64,000 nt of DNA from Chrysomallon squamiferum (taxonomy: Eukaryota; Mollusca; Gastropoda; Neomphalida; Peltospiridae), in NCBI GenBank assembly GCA_012295275.1, contig CM022670.1, forward strand, positions 26,439,244-26,503,243, written 5' to 3'. Both the position numbers and the translations under genes were made by a program. Shown here piece by piece: positions 51,336 through 64,000 of the stretch (position 1 is its first letter; every line of letters starts with the position of its first letter). The notes under the pieces are model-generated. The model was not told where the DNA came from, made no database searches, and worked only from the letters and a program-made list of their open reading frames with translations.

Positions 51336-53320
51336 GTCCAACTGCCGCTATGTACACAACCATAGCTAAAGAAATTCAAATACAAAGAATGGATATCTTT
51401 AAATCGAAACTGAAACTCCCATCTACATGAGTTAAATTTAAACATTCCAAACTTTTCTGATAAGAGATTTAAAAAAAAAAACAACAAGAAAACGTTTTTC
51501 GAATTTCGAAAGCAAGAGCTAAACGCACGCATCTAGTTTACAAGACAAACAGAGACTCAGCGAGGTATCAGCCGATCAGGATTTAATATCTGAGCACATA
51601 CGTCAAACGTGTCCAACTGCCGCTTCTCCTTGTCAGCTGTCGTCTGCGGAGCAAGGGACCGGGAATCACTGGCGCTTGTCCGCGTCTTCCTTCCTCAGAA
51701 CTAATCACCGTATCGTCCGATCTCGACCCGCGCGACGCAAACCGTGACAAGATAACTGATAGATTAGCGTCTTATGAGTCTGTGAGGGACAAATTGGGGG
51801 CTATAGCTCTGCGGTATATTACAAGAGAAGCGATGTCTGCTGATCGAAAGAAGAAGAATTGATGAACAATACAAATAATACGTAGTAAACAGACGGCCTG
51901 GAAATTAAAGCACTTTTGTTGATTAAATTCATCGCGTGTTGCTTTAGAAAGATCGTCTGGAAGATGTGAATTACTCCTCAGTGGTTGTTTAGATGTAATA
52001 GATGTAGTAAGCGATGTCGGAGTCCTCGACGCCAGTAATGCAATGTTTCGAAAACAGATGATAAACAACAGCAATCTTAGCAATAGTGGCAGTGAAAATA
52101 TTCAGAAACGAAATGCTTTGATCGAAACAATGGCTAAGCGGGGATACAATTCTTGTTAAATTCTGATGTTCGTTCGATGTAGGCCCTACAACCTTATGAA
52201 TTTTTATTGTCATTTTCTGGATATCACCGGTTTTCTTTTTTTTTTTTTTTTTTTTTTTGTTGGGGACTGAATAAAAGAACAGCTAACATAGATCTATAAT
52301 TAGGACCAAATGTAAATTTTAACAGCTGATTAGTTGACTGAAATCTGATTTTTATGCTAATTTTAAAAAAGAAAAAAGAACTTATAACTCGATCCCGAAA
52401 AAACTGGAAACTGTCGACAACATAAATGTGTGAATTTATAATTCAGAACGTTATTTATTTGAAATATTAATTCAGTGTCTAAAGTAAATGGCGAAAGTTA
52501 TCACTTAATCATCTTTGCATCTGCATAAAATGTGAGTGTGACATGATACACATGGACACATGGATACTTTCAGTTTAAAACAAAATTTATTTTCTATCCT
52601 CATTATGAAACTGCAAGAAGCTGCTGAGAATTATGTCTGTCTATCTGAGGCTGAAAACGTCTCTGAATAAATTTAGGAACAAGCACCAGGATAAGATCAC
52701 AGGTTCAGCTAATACTCGCTTTCAGTCAAGTTTTTCTGAGTTGCATAACAAAAGCCTGCATCATCCTCAAATCTCGCGAAGCCACAATTTTAGTTGTTCA
52801 TGATTAACCAGTCTGTCGTGGAAATTCCTGCGATTCTATCACATTTGCAGTCTGTGTGTTATGTTTCCTGATTTCTGATTGCTCTCCAGCTGTTATTCTT
52901 GTGTCAAGATCGTAATCCTTACCGAGAAAAACTAAAAAAAATTTCGTTATGAATATAGCTAAAAATTCTCCACAGAAGTAAAATCTTGTACAAGAAAAAT
53001 CTTTCTAACTCTGTAAATATGTTCGTGTGTGGTATGCGTGGACTGATGCATATAATTATGTGCGAGAGTCGTTTTGTATATTTTTAGTAATTTCTTGATA
53101 CTTTAGCAGTTTTAATATAATTTTTATTATCACGTATTGAAAAGCTTCACTGTTGAGGTCCTTAAAAAGTACTTCTTAGCTTGCGTTCTCTAACAAATAA
53201 ATCAAAATGGGTGAAGTGTCGTTGTATAGAAAACGTTTTAATTGCTCTGAAATACAACGTTGTCTGTGTGTCGCGTGAGTGTCGGATTTAATCAAGTAAA
53301 TGTACACATTAACATAAAAC

Positions 53321-53422
53321 ATGTATACATTACGATGAGAAATGTATCATAAACATTGTATTACCTCAAAAATGTATACATTACTTTGAGAAATGTATTA
53401 CAAACATTGTATTACCTTAAAA
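53321..53422. repeat. Two tandem copies of a 51-bp unit
   Basis: ATGTATACATTAC...GAGAAATGTAT...AAACATTGTATTACCT...AAAA occurs at 53321-53371 and 53372-53422 with about five differences, followed by a partial third start (AGGTATAC). It is a minisatellite seed. Confidence 0.85.
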
Positions 53423-53794
53423 AGGTATACTTTTCTTTCAAAACGGGTAATATATGATATTGAAACTTGGATAATGTATACCTATTAGCATTATGATTTA
53501 TGTATTTATCTACTAAAATGTAGGGTGTAAACAACACACTGAAAGAATAAATAATTCTATGTACTGTAATACTATTCATTTTGTGCGTCTAGAAGTAACA
53601 TCCACCTCGAAATTATTAAAGGGTATTTTTTTTTTTTCACTTATAAGTCTTCCTTTTGTACTACTTTTTTTTTATTTTGTAGAATTATTTATTTATTAGT
53701 ATATTTAAAAAGTATTGAAAATATTCCCTACCAAATTAAGAAAACTATTTTGTAATTAACTCTAAAATTTATGTAATAAATACATAAATATATC

Positions 53795-53910
<116 letters not shown>

Positions 53911-54500
53911 TGTATTTAGTTTCATTTTGATATCAAAATGTGCGTGATATCTTTGTTAAAGCATTTGGAAGACATGAGCATTATGTTTTATATATCTTGA
54001 TCTGGCCTGTAGACTTCAGGTTAAACCTGGAAACACGATGGGACGGCGTACAAACAAAGCGATTAATATATATAATTATCGTATATCACATGAATGTTTA
54101 TTATCTTCGAAAATCACCCAGTTCAAACCTTAAACTGATACGCGCCAAGTGGGGTCCAGTTTTATGAACAGGTGATAGTTTATCCTGTAGATTACTTATT
54201 ATTAGTTCAGTTTATATAATGCAAAGTAAAATGCAGTATGAACGGCAGAGTGAGAATGTATGTGTGTGTGTTTGTCTTGTGTATCTGGGTGTGTGTCTCT
54301 GTGTGTCTGAGTGTGTGTATTATGATATTTTTGATGTCAGTTTTGTTAACTTTTAACTAGTTCGATGATCTGCTTATTTCAGGACATAATGTAAGCTTAT
54401 AAGTCTTTTTTTTTTTTCTTTTTTTTTTTTTTGTAAAACAAAACTAAAGATTCACTAATATAATACTCAAAACCCAGGATTTATTTTGAAAATTCTTTTT

Positions 54501-54570
54501 TTTATTTATTTATTTATTTATTTATTTATTTTTTATTTTTTATTTTTTATTTTATTTTATTTTATTTTAT
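54501..54570. repeat. (TTTA)n and (TTTTA)n run
   Basis: Tetra- and pentanucleotide T/A units in sequence; no other structure. Confidence 0.9.
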
Positions 54571-56133
54571 TACATAGGAGATTTTCTTATTTTAACCTTT
54601 ACTGATATATGTCTATGTGTGTGTGTGTGCCACATCTTGTTTATTTATGTAATGTTATTTTTGGTATATAAATATGGATATAATAAATGTTGAAAAATAA
54701 ATAAGAACCTATCAAGAGATATTGGCAGTATTGGAGTGTCACGTCGGTGAAAAGTCAGAGAACAAACATTTATTTCTCACCTGGTGACAACATTCCATCT
54801 CTTTGTTGAAATAAAGAAAAGTTGTCCTTACTACTGTTAAATATTTTGGGGTTTTTTTTTCCATGACTCTCTCTCAGGTACTTTAATCACCTTCCCAGGT
54901 ATGAACGCAATTCTAGTACCTTTAGATAGCACAAGAAACACGTTTGATTGCCGTAGATGATTGTTTTTGTACATCGTGATTTATTACATCTATCTGTATA
55001 TAAACTAGACTCGGAGAATTCAGATCTCGTTTTTAATTTGACTGTGTAATGGGTTATCTCACGTTTCAGCACTGGTGACGAAATGCGATATACTTGTATA
55101 TTGTTTTTATTTGATGTATGGCTGGGGCTGGTCACGGGTTAAAAACGCTTAGAAATGTTTAATTAAGTCTGCCGGAGAGACTCGTGTGTTTCTCATCCCT
55201 AAACAGTCTGAAAACAATGGAAAGATAATCCTGAATTAAACATGAGCGCCTCGTTTTTTTGATGATACATTACCAGTATCCGTGGGCTTAGTGTCGCGTT
55301 TCCATGGAGATAAGTGTCCAGTTTCTTAGCGTGAGAATGTACCTGTCTGTATCGTTTTCTTTCATAGTAAAATTGACCTAGTAAATTAACGGTGGAAACA
55401 GTGAAATTAACGTTTTTATTATGTGTTTGTTTATGGTTCGGTTTTTTTATATCCATAGTTAACTCGTAAAATTAATTCTTGAGTGTTATAATTTAAAACG
55501 AGTATTTTGAGCAAATCACTGTTATTTTCACATCAAACGCTTGTATGATCCAGAGGGATTAAAATTTTATGATTTTAAAATGTTTACTCTCTACTTAGTA
55601 AACCGCTGATTAAAAGAAGAACATATTTAACCAGCATTAAAAATATATAATAAAATAGCATACAATTAAGAGAGAGAAAGTTTCTGAAATTGAAGCATTC
55701 TTTTAGCATTATGTCCATTTGTTTGTATCATATACATCTTGAGAAATCCAGTGAGAAATCGCTTTCTGTAATTTCGTAACTCTTTGAAAAGTATCCATAA
55801 TCGTTGATATATATATATATATATACAATAAAAATACGTGTTGCTAGGATACGGCAATCTGGGAATTGATACTCATCATTATCCAGTATCTAATCTCTTT
55901 TGCATATTCAACATATAGAGTCAATCAAGAAACAATATTAAGAGAGGTAAAACATTAATATCACAATGGACGAAGATACGTTTTTTATATTCAGTTGTTG
56001 GTTGTTTTCTTAATATATTCTAAGATCGATAACATTTGCCAAAGTAAAATGACATTTCCAGCATTCTTTTTTTTTTAACCAGTATGCGTGGTATTTCATG
56101 AATTCCTTTGTCGCATTGTCAGTATATATGTAC

Positions 56134-56170
<37 letters not shown>

Positions 56171-58269
56171 ACAACAGTTGTTTGAAATATATCCAAACAA
56201 TAACTAAATAAATAGTAATAAGATTATCTTTGCGCTAAAAACAGAATTTTCACATCAATATTTGTTATTGTGTCTGTCCTTTATACATAATTATATACTG
56301 AATTTTATTTTTTCAAATTTTGTGACCTATTTTTGTCTCGCGGATTATTTTATAAAGAGAAGTGTCAGCGGCGGAAGGCTTGTTCTTCACAGGTGCGCTG
56401 TGTAGTTTTTGACACGTATTCTTCGCCAGACGTATCACAGTTTCCGGGACAAGTGCGTTCTGTTTCCCTTTTCATCCACTTCTTCTTTTTCAAATAGGCT
56501 TTGCTTTTGTCGAGTACGTTATCTGTTATAGCAAATAAGTTGCTTAGTGTTCTGTGAAAAGATTTTTTTTGTCTTGTTGGATCTGTCATGTAATTTTTTT
56601 TTTTTTTTTTTTACAAAGGGAATCTATTAAAAAAGAAAATTAATTCTAATACTTACATATTTACAGAAATAATTGAGTATACTCTACATTTTAACAAAAA
56701 TCTGATGATTTTTTTATTTATACTGACTTAAGACACTGCTTGAACCGGTGTAAGGAATTGCTTTAAACCTTTTGTTCTCAATTACTTGCTTGTTATTTAT
56801 GTGCAAGTACATTGCCCCTGTTCATGTTGTTTTCACTGAAACTTGTTTTTGTTTTTATCTCAGTACATTTTTACAATATTTACCAGAGACGTTCTTTCCT
56901 GATTTACAACCTGTCTTCTGCGTGTGTCATTTTCTTGTTGGAAAATGGCTGTCTCCTACTTCATCATCCCATTTCTTTGAACGGAGCGTGTACCACCCAC
57001 AACTCCCTTCTGTTTACCTCTCCGTACGTTGTGCCCGATTTGGCTGATTAATTAAACCCATAGCCCATTTATCGCGTACTTGAAATCTGTTCTACATGGT
57101 GGCGACAAACTGAAAATGAAAATTTCGCAGGTGAACATGTGTACATTGTCACGACCTTTCTAATTTGCTCGTTACGGCTTGGCAAGCAGAGAATCCGTTC
57201 AACGGAAGAGGAAAAGACCGCCTTGGGAGGAATTTACTACAAACACCGGTAGTTCTCGCATTGCCAGGTCATGAAAAGACAACTTTGAAATCTTCCTGTG
57301 TGTGCTTATTAAATACTGTTCTCAAACTCGAAACGAAAAAAACCAATACAAGACTTCTCTTGTTTGGATGGTTCCCTATTTTACGTTTTGTTTTTCTTCT
57401 TCCTCAGTAATTGTTGGCATTCCAGCGAAACCTTGAATGTTTGTAGAATTGGCCTGATGGGTTTCTTTTATTTAGCAGAGCGCGCGGTTTGTGCATTCCG
57501 TGAAGTTTAAACAGGTTTGAGCTCCTCCTTCGATAAAGACCAGCATGCGTCCAATGTTCTTAGGCAGAGGTAAAGCACATGAAATGAATTAAGTCCAGAA
57601 AGCCACAGAATTAGTGTAAACGTGAAGAGAATAAGACTGATGTTCTTGGAATTTTTGTTTTGTTCTGTTTGGGATAGTATGGTTGTTTTGGGGAAGGGTG
57701 GTTTTGAGGTTGGTTTTTTTTTTTTTTTTTTTTATATCATGATCTTGGTTGCTGCTGCTGTTGTTTTTTCTGTCTTTTTTTTTAATAATAATAATTATTA
57801 TTATTATTATTATTATTATTATTTTTTTATTATTATTGTTATTTTTTTTTTATTGTCTTTTTATTTATCTGTTTTGATAGAAAAGTGTACTTCAGTATGT
57901 ACTACTGTACTCTACTTAATCTACGTTCTTACCAAATGCTTTATCAAGTTTATTAGTTTCATTTATATATTTATTTATTTATTTTAGTTTTTAAAATTTT
58001 GATTTTACTTGTGATTTTTAGAGGAAATGGGGGTATTATAATTTTGTTTTATATCAGTTATATTTTATAGTCTCAGAAACGTGCCGCTTTATATGGTTCC
58101 CGAAACTTTTAAGTGCAGATTTTATTTATATTTTACTTTAAATCTAATCTGCTGAATTACACTTTGATATCACTCTACATGTTTTATACATTTAAAGCAT
58201 ATGCCTATCAGTTTAGGAATATTTATATATCATCTGTGTTAGTGTACTTTCATGCCCTCTTACTGTAAT

Positions 58270-58353
58270 GTCAGGATGGCCGAGTGGTCTAAGGCGCTGC
58301 GTTCAGGTCGCAGTCTGGTTCTCCAGGCGTGGGTTCAAATCCCACTTCTGACA
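58270..58353 (+). tRNA. tRNA-Leu-CAG: tRNA-Leu (anticodon CAG), copy 1
   Basis: An 84-nt class II tRNA. The acceptor stem GTCAGGA pairs with TTCTGAC, followed by discriminator A (58353). The D-arm is GCC...GGC, the anticodon loop TTCAGGT carries CAG, there is a long variable arm CTGGTTCTCCAG, and the T-arm is GTGGG TTCAAAT CCCAC. The Pol III A box TGGCCGAGTGG and B box GGTTCAAATCC are intact, and a T-run follows within 10 bases (about 58363). It reads leucine CUG codons. Confidence 0.97.
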
Positions 58354-58539
58354 ATATATATATTTTTTTTAGTTTGTGACAGCGCGTTTCTTTACTGCCT
58401 TTTTTTAAATATTATAATTGTGAATAGCCGATGATAAATTCATAATTCAAAAATATACACCAGAATAAAATTTAAGCATCTGTGTTTTGTTTTTTTTAAA
58501 TTCAGGAACATTTGCTAGCTATAGGTGCATATAACTAAC

Positions 58540-58641
58540 GTCAGGATGGCCGAGTGGTCTAAAAAAAAAAAAAAAAAAAAGGCGCTGCGTTCAGGTCGCA
58601 GTCTGGTTCTCCAGGCGTGGGTTCAAATCCCACTTCTGACA
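58540..58641 (+). tRNA. tRNA-Leu-CAG: tRNA-Leu (CAG), copy 2, with 18-nt oligo(A) insertion in the D-loop
   Basis: Identical to copies 1 and 3 except that the AA after GGTCT in the D-loop is expanded to 20 A's. Acceptor, anticodon, variable and T arms are unchanged. Both Pol III boxes are intact, but their spacing grows by 18. A swollen D-loop would disturb the D-loop/T-loop contact, so this copy is probably a pseudogene or processed aberrantly. Sequencing error at a homopolymer is less likely to create 18 extra bases from two but cannot be excluded. Confidence 0.9.
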
Positions 58642-58710
58642 TAAAACTTTTAATTTTTATTCATTATTATTATATTACACATATTATACTTTTATAAGAA
58701 ATTCCATGTT

Positions 58711-58717
58711 TTTTATG

Positions 58718-58777
<60 letters not shown>
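58711..58777. repeat. (ATT)n microsatellite between tRNA copies
   Basis: About 20 ATT units. Confidence 0.97.
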
Positions 58778-58817
58778 CCTTTGCTTTCATACAATCTTTT
58801 GAGTATTAATCTTTAAC

Positions 58818-58901
58818 GTCAGGATGGCCGAGTGGTCTAAGGCGCTGCGTTCAGGTCGCAGTCTGGTTCTCCAGGCGTGGGTTCAAATCCCACTTCTGAC
58901 A
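58818..58901 (+). tRNA. tRNA-Leu-CAG: tRNA-Leu (anticodon CAG), copy 3
   Basis: 84 nt, identical in sequence to copy 1, with the same A and B boxes, and followed by a long T-run (58909-58925) that would terminate Pol III. The three copies lie head to tail at spacings of about 270-280 bases with unrelated spacers, implying old tandem duplication kept uniform by selection or gene conversion. Confidence 0.97.
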
Positions 58902-59129
58902 ATTTACTTTTTTTTTTTTTTTTTTAATAATGTGCATAATAAAATAAATTAGTTTTCAAATCTAATTAAAGTTTTAAAAATAAAGATTACAAAAGAAATT
59001 TCTCTATACTGTAAGCCTGATAAGATTTATAACAGTATTTTAATGTAAAAAAAAAAAAAAATGTGTTCTATGAATGTGTACCCAGATGGTTGTTCATTTA
59101 ATTTGATAAGGCACTCTAAAAGTGCTACT

Positions 59130-59610
59130 TCACCCTACCCCTTGCTGACACGATTTCTGTATCAGAGAATCGGGTTTTTAGACAAGGAACAAGCGACGGA
59201 CTTCTAGGTGTTCGCCCGGGCAGCTGTCTCTCGCTAATTAACTCAGCAACCTGTCAGAACCGTTTGACAGCTGACCCCAGATGCATCCGCGAGATCAAAG
59301 AATCCTCTTTGACAGTGTCCGGCGACCTTTACAATCTACTTGACATGCGCGAACTAGACTGGCTGCTGGGACTGGTACCGGTGTCGAGTTAATTTGTCAC
59401 CGGTCTCCCAACCATTGTTGCTCGTTGTCTGGTGACGCTTAAAGACTTGGTTAATTTGTCAGAACTGATTCAATTACGATGCAGTCCGTTTGCTAATGGA
59501 ACTGTGATCTTCGTGTCACCTGGGATCATTATAGCTTTTCGAGTATGATAATTGTTCGTCTGCTCGGTCGGTCGGCAATGATTTCTAAGCGACTTAAACT
59601 CGAACTGGAG
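59130..59610. promoter_or_regulatory. GC-richer non-coding block with paired TCF-like motifs
   Basis: A unique, moderately GC-rich 480-bp block with no open frame of note. It contains GATCAAAG (59293-59300) and CTTTGAC (59307-59313), close matches in opposite orientation to the TCF/LEF site (CTTTGATC). It lies 12 kb downstream of TIKI exon 2, presumably intronic. An enhancer is inferred only from composition and motifs. Confidence 0.25.
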
Positions 59611-61728
59611 TTTCTTTCATACGATGTCGACAGTAGAAAGAATAAATGCACAATTAATATTTTGAATCTAATTTGATTTCAAGGATTCATATTAAAATAC
59701 TGCAGTTCAAATTTCAAATCTTAAATTTTTATTAAGTTTATATTCCTAAGTTAGTATAAATCTGTAACACAACGAATATTTTGAAGTTTAATCTTTTAAG
59801 TTGACATTTTTGTACTGATGTAAAAAAAATAATAATACAAATTTATTATTAATTTTAGTTTCAGTTTTTGTATATATGTTGTGGTTTTTTTGCAGAATTA
59901 TATATATATATATATATATATAATTATTTTAATTATTTTATTCTGTATATTTCTCCTAATGTTAAAATTGCCGCCATTCATATTAGTTTCCATTTTTAAT
60001 ACTAATAATAATGACGATGACAACAACAACAACAATAATAAAGAAATAAAATAAAACAAATTTGTACATCCCTGCTAAGTATAATATTATCACAGCGCAA
60101 TCCACTGCGAGGGATAAAAACACCAAATGACTACGTAACACTATTCTCGTGCTAGTCGTGCCTGCCTGTGAGATAAACTTGTTACTTGAAACGAACGTAA
60201 CACTGTAAGTTACCCCCGACATCATTATAAACCCATTTCTTACACATCAGACGTGTGAATGTCAACAAAACGGTTCCAGGCTTTTATTATCATTTCCGTG
60301 AACGTCGTTTTCTTGTTTCAGTGATAAAAATCGCGTTGATCTTTCCAACTATAAGCGTTATTTATTGGAGTTCTCGACCTCGTAAGTGAGACACGAGTGT
60401 TACCGGTTTGTACGCTCGTCGCATGTGTGTCCTCGTTATTGTTACATTTAGAAGTGCGTAAACTGCAGTGATAACATCAGTGAATGTTCAAGTATGACAA
60501 TACAAATTCAAAACTTTATTTTTAGCTTTTGAACGATATTATTAGTATGAATTCCAAAAGCATTCATTACATTTGTTTTTGCATTTTAGTTTTTTCATAC
60601 ATAGAGCTTTTTCTTCGTTTTGGGTATTTTGGAGGAAGTATTTTTGAATTAAAAAAAGCTGTTGCAAAATAATAAATTTGTATCTGATTACCAAAGCAGT
60701 ATCTTGAAAGAAAATAACAAATAAGACAGTAAGTCCAAAGATTTCAGTAAATTCAAAACGTACAATTACATTTCATTTATCAGTTAATTACTGATTCGAG
60801 AAACTCTAATCGTTCCTTTTCAATATATGCCTATTAACATAATGAATATGAATATGCTGTTAAAAAAAAAAAAAAAAAAAAAAAGTAACAATTTTCAGCA
60901 AACTCGTACGTTAGGCCCTATTCTAATCTGTAAAGTTTTAACGGTGTAAGTGAACTATTTTCCATATAGCCGTCAGCAAGTCTAGAAATTCACTCAAACC
61001 GTTATTACACTAATATATGTGTACCTTGTCTTATTACCCTCGTCCAGTGTTTTTATTTTCTTACCAGTTATTTACAATAACACGTGACGGACGTGAAACC
61101 ATTCGTAAATACCCTATTTACCCTGTCATCACCAGCCTTTTGCCCATTCGTGACTTGTAAGTATCGGCTGTGTAGACAGATGAAAGCTACTGCATTGAGA
61201 AGAGATATTTAGCTTCTAATTTTCTTGTCATGGATACCGTATTTATGTCAATAAAGACACACAGTATAACGGCTATCTAATTACATCGAGGTGCTTCTCT
61301 GTCTTTTTTAAACATTTGATTCCGTCTCTACTTTATTTAAATACGAGATAGAGCAAAAAAAAAAAAAACCCAACAAACAAGAAGCTTTTTCTTCTTCTTC
61401 TGTTATTTCATTCCTATTATTACTTTTATTACGATAGCAAGAGAGTGGTGGGTACTAATTTACAGAGTTTAATAATAAAAGGGAAGTTATAATAAATATT
61501 TATAACACTATGGAACTATTAATGGTTGTTGTTACTGCTCCTACTGTTACGACATGTATATATAGCTTATATTAAATTGTTACTGTTTTGTTTTGTTTTT
61601 TGTTTTTTCCCCTAATCATAACATCATCATCATCAAAATATAATATTTATTGTTTGCTGTATATTTTATTTTCGAAACCGTAAATCAGATTAATTAGTTT
61701 TCTTAAAAGAAACTATTACTATATATAT

Positions 61729-61785
<57 letters not shown>

Positions 61786-61812
61786 CAGATATATAGATAG
61801 ATAGAGAGATAA

Positions 61813-61847
<35 letters not shown>

Positions 61848-61850
61848 CAG
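61729..61850. repeat. (TAGA)n tetranucleotide array
   Basis: About 30 TAGA units with a few substitutions (GACAGATATA, GAGAGATAAA). Confidence 0.97.
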
Positions 61851-61880
61851 AAACAATAACATTGTTAAATCAAAACAAAA

Positions 61881-61916
<36 letters not shown>

Positions 61917-63478
61917 TGTTCTTGTTCGTTCTCAGGTTATCTCAATATCCCTATCTTATTAACACTGATGTGACTTCTGTACAGGAGACGGGAACCCAGT
62001 ATTCATCGTATCACAGAGGTCTATTTCATTGTCGTATGTCGTGACACACAGGTTAATTACGTTATCGCACCTGTTACAAAAACCCTGTGTAATGCAAGGA
62101 ATTGTGTAATACGTGAAAAGTTCAGCTGCTAAAGACTTTTTGACACCAGCGCCCGGGGAATGGCATCTTCAGTTGTTGTTCGCATCAAAAGTGCAATCAT
62201 TATATCATCACGAATATAATTAAAACCACACAAAAAAAAAACAGTGAATAGAAAACAGTTATATGTTATTACCTTGCTATAACATAATGCCATGATTAGC
62301 GTATCTTCTTCCGGTCCTCTCTGTGATCAGCGGAATGTTTTCCGGTGTTGTAATTAGGCTAAATTCTGTCGGCTGGCAACAGTAGCTAATTTGGCGCGCT
62401 TTTTGTTTTGCGTTAACTGTGTTGTTGTTTCTGTTAATCACAGCCGATAATGGACCCGTCGTCATTAGATAATATTAATTTTGTAACAGTAATATTGCAT
62501 GGTCATATAATTATTGTGTGATAACAGTTACATATCATTTTACTTACTTCTGTTTTTTTTTTACCATAGTCTATGATTAACTGTGTTTGTGTATTAAAAG
62601 ATAGCTATGTATTATAAACATTACTGGTCCTGATAGTGAAATAAGATTAGTACGGTATAAGAGAGCATAATAATTTGTCAAATATTATTTTAGTGAATAT
62701 TTTTGTTGTTGTTGCTGTTCGTTGTCTTCTTTTCCTTCTTCTTCTTATGATTATTATTATTATTATTATTTTTTTTTTATGTTGTGATAATCATTTATTT
62801 GTTCCTGTTGTTAATTTCCACTGTTTCTGTTAGATCCACACCTCCACTGCCAATCTTTTGGGACGTTATTCATTTTCGCGTCTGTTTCCTCGTGGAACAA
62901 GTAACAGTAATTCGGGTATTTAAAAGTTACTCACTCTAAAGCTATGTGCGAGGCTCAGAGCAAAGAAGGATTGTTTGCCGAGAGGGGACACCTAGTCTCT
63001 AACACGTAGTTCTCTTCTCGCGGGAATCACTTGTTCTCGCGAGAGTCATTTTGCAACTTCGTGTCAGAAATTGTTTTTAACTCCAAAGTAAACGAAAAAG
63101 CAGTGTGGGAGTGAGTTGTACAAGGCTGTACCAACCCCGATGGTGAATCAATACTAGGTGCGTTTGTCTTCCAGGAGCGGAACTAGTAATAGAAAAGGGT
63201 GGTTTATGACATTTCATTAAGAAATGTGGTTCGTTATAAAGAAAAAAAGAAGCTGCCTAAACGTAGCTGATGTATTCTGAGACAACAGTTAAATCCTTCC
63301 ACTTCCATCCTTATATGCGCCCATCTTGAATTCTCTAATTCTGAACAGTTGAAAATGTAGATATTGTTAGTGTCGGGGCGGGGGGGTTGTCGATTTTTTC
63401 TTTAATATGTGTATTGTTTTCTAAACAGTTGTCTAGAGAATTATTATTACTATTCCATTTATCATTTTTATCGTATTT

Positions 63479-63480
<2 letters not shown>

Positions 63481-63555
<75 letters not shown>
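63481..63555. repeat. (TC)n microsatellite
   Basis: About 37 uninterrupted TC units. Confidence 0.97.
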
Positions 63556-63558
<3 letters not shown>

Positions 63559-63965
63559 GAAAAACAAGTAACAAAAAAGTTGATCTGGATGAAAATAATT
63601 TTAAATTGGGAATCTTCTAAATCCTGCCATCAAAGAAATCGAAACGTTGGGGATTTAGAGTTCTTTAAATAACTTTAAACAGAATACTAACTATGTATTT
63701 ATGTTTGGAAGAATTAAAAAAAAAAAATGTAGGTTCAAGTACCCGGCTTAAATTTTGAGTACCTGTCTTTTGTCTGCCCTTTGTTCCATACGTTGGATAT
63801 TTGAACAACAAATCCCCTTATTTGTACTAGGTATTTCAGTTTTCAAGTAAGGCGTTCAGTTTAAGTCAATCAGTAAACAGAATGTACAGGTCTTATCTGA
63901 AATTATCGAGATACGAATATTCCAGGGGATAAATTATTCCAGACAGATAGTGATAATCTCTGTTT

Positions 63966-64000
63966 GTGTGTGTGTCTCTCTCTGTGTGTGTGTGTGTGTG
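63966..64000. repeat. (GT)n/(CT)n run at the window edge
   Basis: GT and CT dinucleotides continuing out of the window. Confidence 0.9.

Larger units (their letters stand above)
58930..63960. other. Non-coding interval with GC-richer islands and simple repeats
   Basis: No gene supported. GC-richer unique segments at 59130-59610, 60110-60440, 62060-62170 and 62940-63140 contrast with the AT-rich surroundings and may be regulatory. Simple repeats: (AT)n at 59899-59922, A-run at 60859-60883, (TAGA)n at 61729-61850, (AT)n at 61884-61914 and (TC)n at 63481-63555. Confidence 0.5.

Noticed and set aside
58252-58434. 60-residue open frame overlapping tRNA copy 1
   Set aside because: It is the translation of the tRNA-Leu gene itself.

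Overview
This is AT-rich eukaryotic DNA, packed with microsatellites and short on genes. The two recognisable gene families are animal ones: the Wnt-inactivating protease TIKI and METTL24-type methyltransferases. Large introns, very long (CT)n, (GT)n, (AT)n and (TAGA)n arrays and a decayed APE-type LINE suggest a lophotrochozoan, most likely a mollusc and perhaps a cephalopod. The phylum is inferred, not proven.

Left part (1-8.5 kb, minus-strand LINE): a relict Tigger/pogo transposon at 1566-2110 and a decayed non-LTR retrotransposon at about 4401-7860. The LINE keeps coiled-coil ORF1 remains, endonuclease remains and the two ends of a reverse transcriptase whose catalytic core is deleted.

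Middle-left (9.3-25.1 kb, minus strand): two tandem paralogous six-exon genes of the METTL24-like methyltransferase family. I assembled them exon by exon from splice sites and reading phase: 288 aa (9400-12988) and 353 aa (17215-25052). Introns sit at the same places with the same phases (0,2,2,2,0), and two internal exons have identical lengths (129 and 75 nt). Each protein starts with a single N-terminal membrane anchor, so both are probably Golgi/ER type II proteins. The distal copy keeps the family motifs and uses a GC donor at one intron. The proximal copy has lost several motif residues. Between and after them lie a Tigger fragment, a fold-back, and several unclassified MITE-like elements.

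Right part (40-64 kb, plus strand): the first two coding exons of a TIKI gene (40480-40602 and 46924-47484), with a plausible TATA promoter just upstream. The gene runs out of the window; the following 16 kb behaves as intron or flank, with a few GC-richer blocks that may be regulatory. A cluster of three tRNA-Leu(CAG) genes lies at 58270-58901. The middle copy carries an oligo(A) insertion in its D-loop.

The rest is non-coding repeats. Most short open frames are translated microsatellites.
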